A stretch of DNA of 64,000 bases, from contig JAFSOA010000006.1 in the NCBI GenBank assembly GCA_017447265.1, positions 124,001-188,000 of the forward strand, read 5' to 3'. Below, in pieces: positions 25,147 through 34,583 of this stretch; position 1 is the first letter of the stretch, and each line of letters opens with the position of its first letter. The DNA is from Bacteroidales bacterium. Its GTDB lineage: Bacteria; Bacteroidota; Bacteroidia; Bacteroidales; UBA932. The notes under the pieces are model-generated. The model did no database searches and was not told the DNA's origin. It saw only the letters and a list, made by a program, of their open reading frames with translations. The translations under genes were made by a program, and so were the position numbers.

Positions 25147-25993
25147 TTTTCAATACTAGAAGGGCCCAGTCGTCGCGGGTGCGGCGGGAGATTTCCATGA
25201 GACCCAGCGAAGCCGCTTTTTCCAGCAGCAGCGGAATGTCGGCGGTATAGAAACCACTGAGCAGAATGCGGCCGCCCTGTGGCTTGAGGGAACGGACATA
25301 AGTATCCATGTCGGCGAGCAGGATGTTGCGGTTGATGTTGGCCAGGATCCAGTCGTACTGGCCCCGGATGAGCACGGACGCATCGCCCAGCACCGTGATG
25401 ACCTTGTGCGGGACGCGGTTGCGGCGCGCGTTGGCCTTGGCCGACAACACGCAGCGCGGATCGATGTCCACGGCATGGACGGGCACGGCGGCGCCCAGCT
25501 TTGCGGCCAGGATGGCCAGGATGCCGGTGCCGGTCCCCATATCGAGCACGGTCTTCCCTTTCAAGGCTTTCCGGTCTTCCAGCAGCTGCTCGATGATCAT
25601 CGACGTAGTCTGGTGATGCCCGCTGCCGAAGCTCATCTGGGGATCGATGACGATGTTGTAGCGGGTCTTGGGCAAGTTCTTGTGGTACACGGCCTTGACC
25701 GTGACTTCATCCCCTACCGTAACCGGCTCGAAATCGCTTTCCCACACGGCGTTCCAGTTCTGTTCCTTCACCAGCTCCACGGTGTGGGAAACTCGGAACT
25801 CCGCTGCGTCAAACGCGCCGAGCAGTGTCTTGAGCATGGGCTCTGAGAATTGTTCCTTCGGGATGAAGGCATTCAGAAAAGGATCTTCGACCGTAAAGCT
25901 GTCGAAGCCCAGGTCGGCGATTTCCGCCTCGATGATTTCAGCCCATTCTTCCTGAAAGGGCTCGATCCGGATATGTACGGCAATATAATCCAT
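25094..25993 (-). CDS. prmA: Ribosomal protein L11 methyltransferase PrmA
   Basis: 299 residues. The N-terminal substrate-binding domain is followed by the class I SAM domain with VLDMGTGTGILAI near residue 158 and the target motif ILANINRNIL near 225. It methylates ribosomal protein L11. The conserved domain ends at WALLVLKK; the last 16 residues (IPAASAAS...) are encoded by the tandem repeat and look like an acquired tail rather than part of the enzyme. marC lies upstream on the same strand, 10 bases away. Confidence 0.92.
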   Translation of the reverse strand: MDYIAVHIRIEPFQEEWAEIIEAEIADLGFDSFTVEDPFLNAFIPKEQFSEPMLKTLLGAFDAAEFRVSHTVELVKEQNWNAVWESDFEPVTVGDEVTVKAVYHKNLPKTRYNIVIDPQMSFGSGHHQTTSMIIEQLLEDRKALKGKTVLDMGTGTGILAILAAKLGAAVPVHAVDIDPRCVLSAKANARRNRVPHKVITVLGDASVLIRGQYDWILANINRNILLADMDTYVRSLKPQGGRILLSGFYTADIPLLLEKAASLGLMEISRRTRDDWALLVLKKIPAASAASGGRCAGLE

Positions 25994-26003
25994 GGTTCAA
26001 AGC

Positions 26004-26579
26004 TCAGATCATCGTGGCGATGTTGGTCGTAAAGAGCTTCACGGCCATGGCCAGCAGAATGATACCGAAAATCTTGCGAAGAATGTAGATGACGGTCGGG
26101 CCGAGCACGCGCTCGACCCAGTCGACGTATTTGAGCACGAAATAGACCACCACCATGTTGAGGGCGATGGCCACGATGATGTTCTGCATGGCATACTCCG
26201 CGCGCATCGAGATCAGGGTCGTCAGCACACCGGCGCCGGCAATCAGCGGGAAAATGATCGGCACGACATTGGCGGCGGAAGCGGGACCGTCGTTCTTGAT
26301 GATTTCCCGGCCGAGGATCATCTCCATGCCATAGATGAAGATGATGATGGCACCGGCGACGGCAAAGGAGTTGATCTCCACGCCGAAGAGGGACAGGAGA
26401 CCTTCGCCGGCGAAGAGGAAGGCCACGAGGATGGCGAAAGAGATGAGTGCCACCTTCATCGGGCCGATCTTGGCGCCGCGGCTGCGCAGGTCGATGATGA
26501 TGGGCAGCGAGCCGGTGATGTCGATGATGGCGAAGAGTACGATGAACGCGCTGATGATCTCCTTGAAGCTGAAACTCAT
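26004..26579 (-). CDS. MarC family integral membrane protein
   Basis: 191 residues from the ATG giving MSFSFKEII, with six predicted membrane helices. Typical family sequence includes FAIIDITGSLPIIIDL near residue 17 and FPLIAGAGVLTTLIS in the middle. MarC proteins were once linked to multiple antibiotic resistance, but their function is unknown. The open frame extends further upstream over the promoter, so the inner start is chosen. It is co-directional with prmA. Confidence 0.9.
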   Translation of the reverse strand: MSFSFKEIISAFIVLFAIIDITGSLPIIIDLRSRGAKIGPMKVALISFAILVAFLFAGEGLLSLFGVEINSFAVAGAIIIFIYGMEMILGREIIKNDGPASAANVVPIIFPLIAGAGVLTTLISMRAEYAMQNIIVAIALNMVVVYFVLKYVDWVERVLGPTVIYILRKIFGIILLAMAVKLFTTNIATMI

Positions 26580-26594
26580 TTCTTTGTCGTCTAT

Positions 26595-26628
26595 TTTGCC
26601 GCAAAAATACAATAATTTTCTATATTTG
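26595..26628 (+). promoter_or_regulatory. Promoter of tpiA
   Basis: TTTG at 26595-26598, a 22-base spacer and TATATTTG at 26621-26628. It predicts a leader of about 90 bases, which contains a 21-codon open frame at 26644-26709 that is probably not meaningful. Confidence 0.7.
26602..26609 (-). promoter_or_regulatory. -7 promoter element for marC
   Basis: TATTTTTG on the minus strand, 22 bases before the ATG, lying inside the spacer of the divergent tpiA promoter. Confidence 0.5.
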
Positions 26629-26723
26629 CAGATTGTCTTGTACATGGTAGCAAAGGGATTTTTGGAGCCACGGAATACAAGTCAAGACAGAAGGGAAAAG
26701 AAATCATAACTAATAGTCATATC

Positions 26724-27479
26724 ATGAGAAAGAAAATCGTTGCCGGCAACTGGAAGATGAACACCAGTGTTGCCGAGGGCGTCGAACTCGCGAAAGGTAT
26801 CGTCGCCAAAGTTGCTGAAATCTCCAAGGGTGTAACGCTCATCATCGCCCCGCCGTTCACCCACCTGGTTCCCGTGGCCGAAGTCCTCAAGGGAAGTCCC
26901 ATCGGCCTCTCCGCCCAGAACTGCGCGACCGAGCCGAAGGGCGCCTTCACCGGCGAGGTGTCCGCCGCCATGCTGAAGGGCATCGGATGCAACTATACGA
27001 TCCTCGGTCACTCGGAGCGTCGGGAGTATTATGGTGAGAACGCGGACAAACTGACCAAGAAGATCGCCATGGCCTTCGAGAACGGCCTGAAGGTGATCTA
27101 CTGCGTGGGCGAGAAGCTCGAGGACCGCAACTTCAACCAACATTTCGACGTGGTTTCCAAGCAGATCTCCGATGTGCTGTTCACCCTGGCGCCGGAGAAG
27201 ATGGCGAATGTCATCATTGCCTACGAACCCGTATGGGCCATCGGAACCGGTGAAACCGCAACGGCCGAACAGGCACAGGAAATGCACGCGTTCATCCGCA
27301 GCACGCTGTCCGCCCACTTCGGCGAAAAGATCGCTGAGAACACCACCGTCCTCTACGGCGGCAGTTGCAAGCCTTCCAATGCGAAGGAACTCTTCGCCTG
27401 CCCCGACATCGACGGCGGACTGATCGGCGGCGCTTCCCTCAAAGCCGACGATTTCATCGCCATCGCCCAGGCCTGGTAA
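26724..27479 (+). CDS. tpiA: Triosephosphate isomerase
   Basis: 251-residue TIM barrel that interconverts dihydroxyacetone phosphate and glyceraldehyde 3-phosphate in glycolysis. It starts with KIVAGNWKMN (active-site Asn and Lys), has the catalytic His in ILGHSERR and the catalytic Glu in AYEPVWAIGTG, with loop 6 following. Length is normal. The next gene starts immediately after the stop codon, so the two share a transcript. Confidence 0.98.
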   Translation: MRKKIVAGNWKMNTSVAEGVELAKGIVAKVAEISKGVTLIIAPPFTHLVPVAEVLKGSPIGLSAQNCATEPKGAFTGEVSAAMLKGIGCNYTILGHSERREYYGENADKLTKKIAMAFENGLKVIYCVGEKLEDRNFNQHFDVVSKQISDVLFTLAPEKMANVIIAYEPVWAIGTGETATAEQAQEMHAFIRSTLSAHFGEKIAENTTVLYGGSCKPSNAKELFACPDIDGGLIGGASLKADDFIAIAQAW

Positions 27480-28235
27480 ATGAAAACCGTCCTGATTACC
27501 GGCGCCACGAGCGGAATCGGCGCCGCGTGCGCCCGGAAATTCGCGGGTGCCGGATATCGTCTGATCATTACTGCACGTCGCTCCGGGCAGCTGGCCGCAA
27601 TGGCCGGCGAACTGGAAAAGGAATTCAGCACAGCGGTTCTACCGCTGTGCTTCGACGTGCGTGACCGCGACGCCGTGAAGCAGGCGCTCGACTCGCTTCC
27701 CGCCGCCTGGCGCGACATCAACGTACTGGTCAACAACGCCGGTCTGGCATTGGGCCTGGAGCCCGAATATGCCGGTGACTTCACCGACTGGGAGACCATG
27801 ATCGACACCAATATCAAAGGCCTGCTGTACATGACACGGCTCATCGTCCCCGGCATGATCGCCAGGCAGCAGGGCCACATCATCAACATCGGATCGGTGG
27901 CCGGCGATGCCGCATACGCAGGCGGCGCGGTCTACTGCGCCACGAAAGCGGCCGTCAAGATCCTGTCCGACGGTCTCCGCATCGACCTGGCCCAAACACC
28001 CGTGCGCGTTACGAACCTGAAGCCGGGCCTGGTGGAAACCAATTTCAGTCAGGTGCGCTTCCACGGTGATGCGGAGCGGGCAGCGAAGGTCTACCAGGGA
28101 ATACAGCCGCTCAGCGGCGACGACATCGCCGACGTGGCGCTCTACGCTGCGCAGGCGCCCGCCCATGTGCAGATAGCCGAGGTGCTGATCCTCGCTACCC
28201 ACCAGGCGAGCGGCAGCGTCATTTACCGGAACTGA
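27480..28235 (+). CDS. Short-chain dehydrogenase/reductase (YdfG-like)
   Basis: 251 residues, classical SDR. Cofactor motif TGATSGIG near residue 7, NNAG near 85, catalytic Ser in IGSVAGDA and the YxxxK pair in YCATK near 152-156. The arginine pair TARRSGQL after strand 2 suggests NADP(H). The best match by pattern is the YdfG/serine 3-dehydrogenase group acting on 3-hydroxy acids. The ATG abuts the tpiA stop codon. It converges with the aminotransferase gene, seven bases away; no clear terminator is seen. Confidence 0.88.
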   Translation: MKTVLITGATSGIGAACARKFAGAGYRLIITARRSGQLAAMAGELEKEFSTAVLPLCFDVRDRDAVKQALDSLPAAWRDINVLVNNAGLALGLEPEYAGDFTDWETMIDTNIKGLLYMTRLIVPGMIARQQGHIINIGSVAGDAAYAGGAVYCATKAAVKILSDGLRIDLAQTPVRVTNLKPGLVETNFSQVRFHGDAERAAKVYQGIQPLSGDDIADVALYAAQAPAHVQIAEVLILATHQASGSVIYRN

Positions 28236-28241
28236 GTTTCG

Positions 28242-29435
28242 TTATTCGTACTTCGCGTACAGTTGCTTGATGGCATTCGCGAGGCGCTTCACGCCTTCCA
28301 CGATCTTCTCGTCCGAAGCGAAGGAGAAGTTCAGGCGCATCGTGTGCTTGCCGCTGCCGTCGCAGTGGAAGGCCTCGCCGATGACGAAGGCCACGTTTTC
28401 CTTGATGGCGATGTCGAAGAGTTCGCGGGTGTCGTACTGTTTGGGCAGCTTGAGGAAGAGGAACAGGCCGCCGTCGGGGTTCGTCCACTTCACACCTTCC
28501 GGCATATAGTCCTCGAAGGCCTTGATCATCAGTTCTTTCTTGCGCTTGTAGAGCGCGCAGGTCTTCTTCAGGTTCTCGTCGTAAGCGCCGGAAGCCAGGT
28601 ATTTCGCCGCCACCAGCTGCGAGAAGGCAGGCGTGCAGAGGTCGGCCGACTGCTTGGCCACGATGAGGCGTTCGATGACGTTGTCGGGCGCCACCACCCA
28701 GCCCAGGCGGAAGCCCGGCACGAAGGTCTTCGAGAAGGTGCCCAGCATGATGACCCGTTCCGGATCCATCGAATACATGGACGCGATGCGTTCGCCCGAG
28801 AAGCGGATGTTCTTGTAGGGCGTATCCTCGACAATGAGCAGGTCGTACTTGCGGGCCACTTCGATGGCATATTCACGCTCTTCGACCGACATGGTCTCGC
28901 CGGACGGGTTCTGGAAGTCCGGGATTGAATAGAGGAATTTCGGTTTCTTGCCCGTTGCGCAGAGCACGTTGCAGGCTTCGTCGAGACCCAGGTTGTGCCG
29001 CAGGCCGTAGGGTTGGCCCTGGTAGGACCAGAAGGCCTGCAGGGCGCCCAGATAGGACGGAAGACCGCAGACGACCACGTCGCCCGGGTTGAGGAAGATG
29101 CGGGAGATGAGGTCGAGCGCCTGCTGCGACGCCGTCGTGATCAGGATATTTTTGACCGGGACATCCAGCCCTTCTTCCCGTTTGTAGAGCTTCGAAATCT
29201 CCTGCCGGAGCGCCAGCACGCCCTCGGTGGAGCCATACTGGAGCGCGGCATGTCCTTCGGTGTCCAGCACTTCCTGCATGATCTTCTTCAGGTCTTCCAT
29301 CGGGAAGGTCTGCGGATTGGGGAAGCCTCCGGCAAAAGAAATGATCTCGGGACGGGTCGCCACACTGAGCAGATCGCGGATCTGCGAACGGCGCATACTC
29401 AAAGCATTGTTGGAAAGAAGCGGTGTGATATCCAT
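28242..29435 (-). CDS. PLP-dependent class I/II aminotransferase (2-aminoadipate type)
   Basis: 397 residues, fold-type I. The start region (SQIRDLLSVA, ISFAGGFPNPQTFP) is typical of the kynurenine/2-aminoadipate aminotransferase group. The PLP Lys is in GTFSKTFVPGFRLGW, with EDTPYKNIRF providing the cofactor-facing Asp/Tyr. Substrate specificity is broad in this group and cannot be fixed here. It is monocistronic, with a TATATTTG element upstream. Confidence 0.87.
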   Translation of the reverse strand: MDITPLLSNNALSMRRSQIRDLLSVATRPEIISFAGGFPNPQTFPMEDLKKIMQEVLDTEGHAALQYGSTEGVLALRQEISKLYKREEGLDVPVKNILITTASQQALDLISRIFLNPGDVVVCGLPSYLGALQAFWSYQGQPYGLRHNLGLDEACNVLCATGKKPKFLYSIPDFQNPSGETMSVEEREYAIEVARKYDLLIVEDTPYKNIRFSGERIASMYSMDPERVIMLGTFSKTFVPGFRLGWVVAPDNVIERLIVAKQSADLCTPAFSQLVAAKYLASGAYDENLKKTCALYKRKKELMIKAFEDYMPEGVKWTNPDGGLFLFLKLPKQYDTRELFDIAIKENVAFVIGEAFHCDGSGKHTMRLNFSFASDEKIVEGVKRLANAIKQLYAKYE

Positions 29436-29465
29436 GATTTTTAAAGTTTTATTTCAATTTCTCAG

Positions 29466-29473
29466 CAAATATA
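29466..29473 (-). promoter_or_regulatory. -7 promoter element for the aminotransferase gene
   Basis: TATATTTG on the minus strand, 31 bases before the ATG. Confidence 0.6.
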
Positions 29474-29553
29474 ACAAATCAGAAGCAAAATCCAGCATCT
29501 TTCGTCATTTTTTCAACGAATTTTTTTTGTTCCCGAACTGTTAAAAAATATGT

Positions 29554-29561
29554 TATATTTG
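29554..29561 (+). promoter_or_regulatory. -7 promoter element of polA, near-leaderless
   Basis: TATATTTG ends six bases before the polA ATG. A TTTG at 29526-29529 is slightly too far (24 bases). Transcription would begin at or next to the start codon. Confidence 0.6.
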
Positions 29562-29567
29562 CAGGAT

Positions 29568-32120
29568 ATGAAAAACCTTTACTTGATCGACGGCCACTCC
29601 TTGATTTTCAGGATGTACTACGCATTCCTGCGCAGGCCCATGATCAATTCGAAGGGGGAAGACACCTCCATCCTCTTCGGGTTCACCAAATACCTGCTCG
29701 AACTCATCGCCCGGGAGCAGCCCTCCCACCTGGCCGTGATGTTCGACCCGCCGGCCAAGACTTTCCGCCATGAACTGTATCCGGACTACAAGGCCACCCG
29801 CACCGCAACACCCGAACTGGTCAAGGCCGCCCTGGAGCCCCTGACCGACATCGTGCGCGCCCTCGACATTCCCGTGCTCATGAAGCCCGGCTTCGAGGCC
29901 GACGACGTGATCGGCACCCTGGCCCGGCGCTTCGCCGCCCCCGACTGCGACGTCTACATGGTAACCCCCGACAAGGACCTCGGCCAGATCGTGGACGACC
30001 ACATCTTCCAGTACAAGCCCGGCAAGGGCGGCGGCGAGAACGAGATCGTCTCGAAAGAAGCCATCTGCAGCCACTACGGCATCGACGATCCCATGCAGAT
30101 CGTGGACATCCTGGCCATCTGGGGCGACGCCGCCGACAACGTGAAGGGCGTGGACGGCATCGGCGAAGTGGGCGCCCGCAAGCTGGTAGCCAGATACGGC
30201 AGCCTGGAGGGCATCGTGGACCACCTCGACGAGCTGTCACCCAAACAGCAGGAGGCCTTCCGCGCCGCGCTCCCCCACCTCGGCTTGAGCAAGACCCTGG
30301 TCACCATCAAGACCGACGTCGACATCGACGCGGACGAAAGCAGCCTGCAGCTCGGCCAGCCCGATCAGCAGCGCGTGGCCGAACTTTTCAACCATTACGA
30401 ATTCAACTCGCTGCGCGGGCTGGTGCCGAAACTGGCCCCGATTCCCGAAAAGAAACGGGAGACCCTGCGCTGCAACGAAATACCCGCCGCCAGACTTTTC
30501 GAGGAATCCCGCCGCAACGGCCGCGTCGCCGTGCGCATGGGCGACCCCGTCATCCTGGCCAGCGGAGACAGCTACTGCAGCCTTCCGCTGAACCAGGCCC
30601 TCCCCCTGCTCGCCGACCCGTCCGTCGACAAATGCGGCTTCGGACTCAAGCATACGGCCCTCCGGGGAAATCTCTACGACGTGGGGATCATGCACTACCT
30701 GCTCAACCCCGAACGGAGCCACAAACTCGACACGCTTGCCGCCCACTATCTAGACGCCGAGCTCAGCGAGGCGGCCCGGGACGGCCAGATGATGCTCTTC
30801 GACTTCGAGGACAAGTCCGCTGCCCGGGAATGCGTGGCGGCCGGCCAGCTGGAACCCCTGCTCCGCAAAGAGTTGCAGGAGCAAGGGTTGTGGGAACTCT
30901 ACACCCGCATTGAAATGCCCCTGATCAGCATCCTGGCCCGCATGGAGGCCGACGGTGTGCGGATTGACCCGGCGATGCTGGGCGCGTACAGCCGCGTCCT
31001 CTCGAAAGAGCTGGTACAGATCGAGCAGGAAGCCCGCGACCTGGCGGGCGAACCCGCACTCAACCTGTCGTCCCCCCGCCAGATCGGCGTGGTGCTCTAC
31101 GAGAAACTCGGCCTGAACTCCCGAGCCAGGAAGAACCAGCGCGACAACTACCCGACCGACGAGGAGACTCTCACCGAGATGGCCGACCGCCATCCCATCA
31201 TCGGCAAGATTCTGGAATTCAGGGCCGTCAAGAAGCTTCTTTCGACTTATATCGACCCGTTGCCGGCCCTTGCCGACCCTCGCGACGGAAAAGTCCATAC
31301 CACTTATACCCAGGCCCTTACAGCGACAGGGCGTCTCAGCAGCGTCCGGCCGAACCTGCAGAACATTCCCATCCGCACCGAGCGCGGCATGAAGATCCGC
31401 GAGGCCTTCGTGCCCAGCGATCCCGACGGCTGGATCGTCTCGGCCGACTACTCGCAGATCGAACTCCGCCTGATGGCTCACCTGAGCGGCGACGAGCACC
31501 TGGTGGCCGGTTTCGCCCACGGTGCCGACGTACACCGCGCCACGGCCGCCCGCATCTTCCACCTCGATCCCGACGAAGTCACGGCCGAGCAGCGCCGCCA
31601 CGCCAAGGTGGCGAACTTCGGCATCATCTACGGCATCTCCGCCTTCGGCCTCTCGCAGCGCATGGGCATTTCGCGCACCGAGGCCCGCGACTTCATCGAA
31701 GAATACTTCAAGAGCTATCCCGGCGTCAAGGCCTACATGGACCGCGTCATCGCAGAAGCCCGCGAGAAGGGTTATGTCGAGACGATCTTCGGCCGCAAGC
31801 GTTTCCTGCCCGACATCAACAGCAAGAACGCCGTCGCCCGCGGCCTGGCCGAACGCAACGCCATCAACGCCCCCATCCAGGGCAGCGCCGCCGACATCAT
31901 CAAGCTGGCCATGATCGCCGTCAGCCGCCGGCTCGACGACGAGGGCCTTCGCAGCCGCATGGTGCTGCAGGTCCACGACGAACTGGTGTTCGACGTGGTC
32001 GCCGAGGAGCGCGACCGCATCGTCGACCTTGTCAAACAGGAGATGGAGCAGGTCTGTACCCTGAAAGTCCCCTTGCTTACCGAATGCAACTATGGCAAAA
32101 ACTGGAGAGAAGCCCACTAA
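29568..32120 (+). CDS. polA: DNA polymerase I
   Basis: 850 residues from the ATG giving MKNLYLIDGH. The 5'-3' exonuclease (flap nuclease) domain fills about residues 1-290, with YLIDGHSLIFR, GFEADDVIGTLA and TPDKDLGQ. The central region (~300-440) is short and lacks the DxE exonuclease motif, so proofreading is probably lost. The polymerase domain has motif A (SADYSQIELR), the O-helix (RRHAKVANFGIIYGIS) and motif C (QVHDELVF). It is about 80 residues shorter than many relatives, mostly in the exonuclease region. The sigma factor gene overlaps its 3' end. Confidence 0.95.
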   Translation: MKNLYLIDGHSLIFRMYYAFLRRPMINSKGEDTSILFGFTKYLLELIAREQPSHLAVMFDPPAKTFRHELYPDYKATRTATPELVKAALEPLTDIVRALDIPVLMKPGFEADDVIGTLARRFAAPDCDVYMVTPDKDLGQIVDDHIFQYKPGKGGGENEIVSKEAICSHYGIDDPMQIVDILAIWGDAADNVKGVDGIGEVGARKLVARYGSLEGIVDHLDELSPKQQEAFRAALPHLGLSKTLVTIKTDVDIDADESSLQLGQPDQQRVAELFNHYEFNSLRGLVPKLAPIPEKKRETLRCNEIPAARLFEESRRNGRVAVRMGDPVILASGDSYCSLPLNQALPLLADPSVDKCGFGLKHTALRGNLYDVGIMHYLLNPERSHKLDTLAAHYLDAELSEAARDGQMMLFDFEDKSAARECVAAGQLEPLLRKELQEQGLWELYTRIEMPLISILARMEADGVRIDPAMLGAYSRVLSKELVQIEQEARDLAGEPALNLSSPRQIGVVLYEKLGLNSRARKNQRDNYPTDEETLTEMADRHPIIGKILEFRAVKKLLSTYIDPLPALADPRDGKVHTTYTQALTATGRLSSVRPNLQNIPIRTERGMKIREAFVPSDPDGWIVSADYSQIELRLMAHLSGDEHLVAGFAHGADVHRATAARIFHLDPDEVTAEQRRHAKVANFGIIYGISAFGLSQRMGISRTEARDFIEEYFKSYPGVKAYMDRVIAEAREKGYVETIFGRKRFLPDINSKNAVARGLAERNAINAPIQGSAADIIKLAMIAVSRRLDDEGLRSRMVLQVHDELVFDVVAEERDRIVDLVKQEMEQVCTLKVPLLTECNYGKNWREAH

Positions 32121-32688
32121 GGTCCGCATGGAAGACCACGCCCTCGTGGAACTGGCGCTGAAACGCGACCAGGGGGCCTTCTCCAAGCTGCTGGAGAAGT
32201 ACCGCAGCTCGCTGATGGCCCACATCCTGAAATACGTCTCCGTGACGGAAGACGCCGAGGACATCTGCCAGCGCAGCTTTGAGAAGGCGTTCATGAACAT
32301 CGAGCGCTACAACCCGCAGTACGCCTTCTCCACCTGGCTCTACAACATCGCCCAGAACGAAGCCATCGACCACTTGCGCCGCAGCCGGGCAACCATCAAC
32401 TCCGTGCCCATCTCGTCGGAACGCGAGGCGCTCGAGGTGCTTTCGGGCAGTACCCCTGAAGAAGACTACATCGTGGTCCAGGCCGTCCGCGACCTGATTG
32501 AAGGCATCCAGAACCTGCCCGACAGTTACAGGCAGGTCGCCGAGCTGCGTTTCATCAAGGACTACGCATACGAAGATATCGCCCGGGAGCTGCAGCTGCC
32601 CCTGGGAACCGTCAAGACCCGCATCAACCGGGCCCGCAAACTCCTGGAAAAAATGGTGGAGAACCCTGCCGATGGAAGCACTGACTAA
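32092..32688 (+). CDS. RNA polymerase sigma-70 family (ECF-type) sigma factor
   Basis: 198 residues. Region 2 spans about 30-100 (DICQRSFEKAF, FSTWLYNIAQNEAIDHLRR) and region 4 spans 135-190 (YRQVAELRFIKDYAYEDIA, LPLGTVKTRINRARKLL). No anti-sigma gene follows; the neighbours are polA and rsmG. This start overlaps polA by 29 bases. A start 36 bases downstream (giving MEDHALVEL) would remove the overlap and fits the domain equally well. Co-transcription with polA suggests constitutive expression. Confidence 0.9.
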   Translation: MAKTGEKPTKVRMEDHALVELALKRDQGAFSKLLEKYRSSLMAHILKYVSVTEDAEDICQRSFEKAFMNIERYNPQYAFSTWLYNIAQNEAIDHLRRSRATINSVPISSEREALEVLSGSTPEEDYIVVQAVRDLIEGIQNLPDSYRQVAELRFIKDYAYEDIARELQLPLGTVKTRINRARKLLEKMVENPADGSTD

Positions 32689-33289
32689 GTATTTCCCGCA
32701 GCTGAGCGAACGCCAGCTGGCCCGGTTCCGCGCGATGGAAGCGCTCTACCGCGAATGGAATGAACGCATCAACGTGATCTCCCGCAAGGACATGGACGAA
32801 CTGATGACGCATCACATTCTGCACTCGCTCGCCATCGCCAAGCTCGTGGATTTCCCCGCCGGTAGCACGGTGCTCGATCTGGGCACGGGCGGTGGCTTCC
32901 CCGGCATTCCCCTGGCAGTCCTTTTCCCGGAAGCCCGCTTCACGCTCTGTGACTCCATCGGCAAGAAAGTCAAAGTGGCACAAGCCGTTGCAGACGGGCT
33001 TGCGCTCGACAACGTGACCTGCGTGCAGGCCCGCGCCGAAAGCCTGCCCGGTCCCTTCGACTATGTGGTGTCCCGGGCCGTAACCGACCTTTCGACCTTC
33101 TATCCCTGGGTCAGGGGCAAGTTCACGAAGGCCATCTGTTACCTCAAGGGCGGTGACCTGGATACCGAGATCGCGGACTGCGTGCGGCGCTGCCGCCTCG
33201 ACCGCGGAAAGTTCTATGTGGCACCGGTTTCCAACTGGTTCGACGATCCCTGGTTCGAGGAGAAGAAGATTGTGACAATCTCCCGCTAA
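32672..33289 (+). CDS. rsmG: 16S rRNA (guanine527-N7)-methyltransferase RsmG
   Basis: 205 residues. The SAM-binding motif is [16 protein letters not shown] near residue 68, preceded by the GidB-type helical N-terminus ([24 protein letters not shown]). Later segments [19 protein letters not shown] match the family. The start chosen (MEALTKYF) overlaps the sigma factor gene by 17 bases; longer readings would run far into it. Third gene of the polA cluster. Confidence 0.93.
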   Translation: MEALTKYFPQLSERQLARFRAMEALYREWNERINVISRKDMDELMTHHILHSLAIAKLVDFPAGSTVLDLGTGGGFPGIPLAVLFPEARFTLCDSIGKKVKVAQAVADGLALDNVTCVQARAESLPGPFDYVVSRAVTDLSTFYPWVRGKFTKAICYLKGGDLDTEIADCVRRCRLDRGKFYVAPVSNWFDDPWFEEKKIVTISR

Positions 33290-33294
33290 AAATA

Positions 33295-33325
33295 TTTGTA
33301 AATTAAAGGAAAAGCCTTATCTTTG
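33295..33325 (+). promoter_or_regulatory. Promoter of rpmH
   Basis: TTTG at 33295-33298, a 19-base spacer and TATCTTTG at 33318-33325, giving a leader of about 30 bases. Confidence 0.85.
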
Positions 33326-33359
33326 CGCTCCCAAATCAGTATACAAGAAATCATCAGAT

Positions 33360-33512
33360 ATGAAACGTACATTTCAACCTTCCCAGCGCAAGCGCCGCAA
33401 CAAACACGGTTTCCGTGAAAGAATGTCCACGCCCAACGGACGTCGCGTCCTTGCTGCACGCCGTCGTCACGGCCGCAAGAAACTGACCGTCTCTTCCGAA
33501 GACCTTTGGTAA
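33360..33512 (+). CDS. rpmH: 50S ribosomal protein L34
   Basis: 50 codons beginning [18 protein letters not shown] and rich in Arg/Lys throughout ([20 protein letters not shown]). This is the complete small L34 protein with the usual 44-46-residue core and a short C-terminal tail ending SSEDLW. It has its own strong promoter. The final Trp and stop codons overlap the predicted start of mqnE. Neither dnaA nor rnpA, the common neighbours of rpmH, is in view. Confidence 0.97.
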   Translation: MKRTFQPSQRKRRNKHGFRERMSTPNGRRVLAARRRHGRKKLTVSSEDLW

Positions 33513-34564
33513 GAACGAGTCGGAAAGAACTGTTGGAGCTTTATGAGGCGCCCCTGCCCGAATTGCAGGCGGCGTCTTCTTTTGTACGCAAAAACCTGAA
33601 CGGGGACCGTATCTGGTACAACCGAAACTTCCACCTCGAGCCCTCGAACATCTGCGCCCACCGCTGCAAGTTCTGCTCCTACCGGCGCGACAACGCATCA
33701 CAGCCCGGCGCCTGGAGCATGGCGATCGACGAGGTCATCCCCTACTGCGAAAGCAAATTCGAGCCGGGCATGACCGAGATCCACATCGTGGGCAGCGTCC
33801 AGCCCGACAAGCCCTTCGACTATTACCGGCAGATCGTGGAAAGGGTGCACGGCTTTGCCCGCGAACACGGCACGCCGCAACGCCCCGTCACCGTCAAGGC
33901 TTATACAGCCGTCGAGATCGACGACATGTGCCGTTACAACCGTCTGACGGCCGAAACCTGCCTGCATCGGCTGCATGAAGCCGGCCTGGAAACCATGCCG
34001 GGCGGCGGCGCCGAGATTTTCGCGCCGGCCGTCCGCAGGCAGCTCTGCCCCGACAAGTGTGACGCAGAACGCTGGCTCGACATTCATCGTACGGCCCACC
34101 GCATGGGCATCCCCACCAACTGCACGATGCTCTTCGGCCATATCGAAAGCCGCGAAGACCGCGTCGACCACCTGCTTGCCCTGCGGGAACTGCAGGAAGA
34201 AACCGGCGGCTTCAACGCCTTCATTCCCTTGAAGTTCCGTTCCCGCGACAACCAGCTCTCCAGCCTGGGCGAAGTGTCGGACGAAGAAGTGCTGCGCACC
34301 TTCGCCATCGCGCGGCTGGCCCTCGACAACATCCCGCACATCAAGGCCTACTGGCCCATGCTCGGCAAAGACCTGGCCCTCGAAGCCATGGCCTGGGGTG
34401 CCGACGACCTGGACGGCACCATCAACGACTCCACCCGCATCTATTCCCTGGCGGGCGCTGAAGACCAGCGCCCCACCCTCACCGTCGCCGAACTGTCCGC
34501 CCGCGCCACCGCCGCCGGCTGGAAAGCGGTGGAAAGAGACAGTTTCTATCGGGTTCTTTCCTGA
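33506..34564 (+). CDS. mqnE: Aminodeoxyfutalosine synthase MqnE (radical SAM)
   Basis: 352 residues. The radical-SAM cluster motif is CAHRCKFC near residue 50. MqnE-type features follow: [14 protein letters not shown] near 155, [19 protein letters not shown] and [11 protein letters not shown]. It catalyses the step joining chorismate-derived enol ether to SAM-derived adenosyl in the futalosine route to menaquinone. The best start is a TTG overlapping the rpmH stop; no ATG occurs near the N-terminus. MqnC is the main alternative, but the GGGAEIF and GHIE segments favour MqnE. No other mqn genes are in the window. Confidence 0.85.
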   Translation: MVRTSRKELLELYEAPLPELQAASSFVRKNLNGDRIWYNRNFHLEPSNICAHRCKFCSYRRDNASQPGAWSMAIDEVIPYCESKFEPGMTEIHIVGSVQPDKPFDYYRQIVERVHGFAREHGTPQRPVTVKAYTAVEIDDMCRYNRLTAETCLHRLHEAGLETMPGGGAEIFAPAVRRQLCPDKCDAERWLDIHRTAHRMGIPTNCTMLFGHIESREDRVDHLLALRELQEETGGFNAFIPLKFRSRDNQLSSLGEVSDEEVLRTFAIARLALDNIPHIKAYWPMLGKDLALEAMAWGADDLDGTINDSTRIYSLAGAEDQRPTLTVAELSARATAAGWKAVERDSFYRVLS

Positions 34565-34583
34565 TTACGCGTGGTACACGCAC

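Noticed and set aside
26644..26709. 21-codon upstream open frame in the tpiA leader
   Set aside because: No conserved features or stalling motif were seen, and chance occurrence is likely.
32092..32127. Using the earlier start as certain for the sigma factor
   Set aside because: An ATG 36 bases later fits the domain equally well and removes the overlap with polA; the start is left ambiguous.
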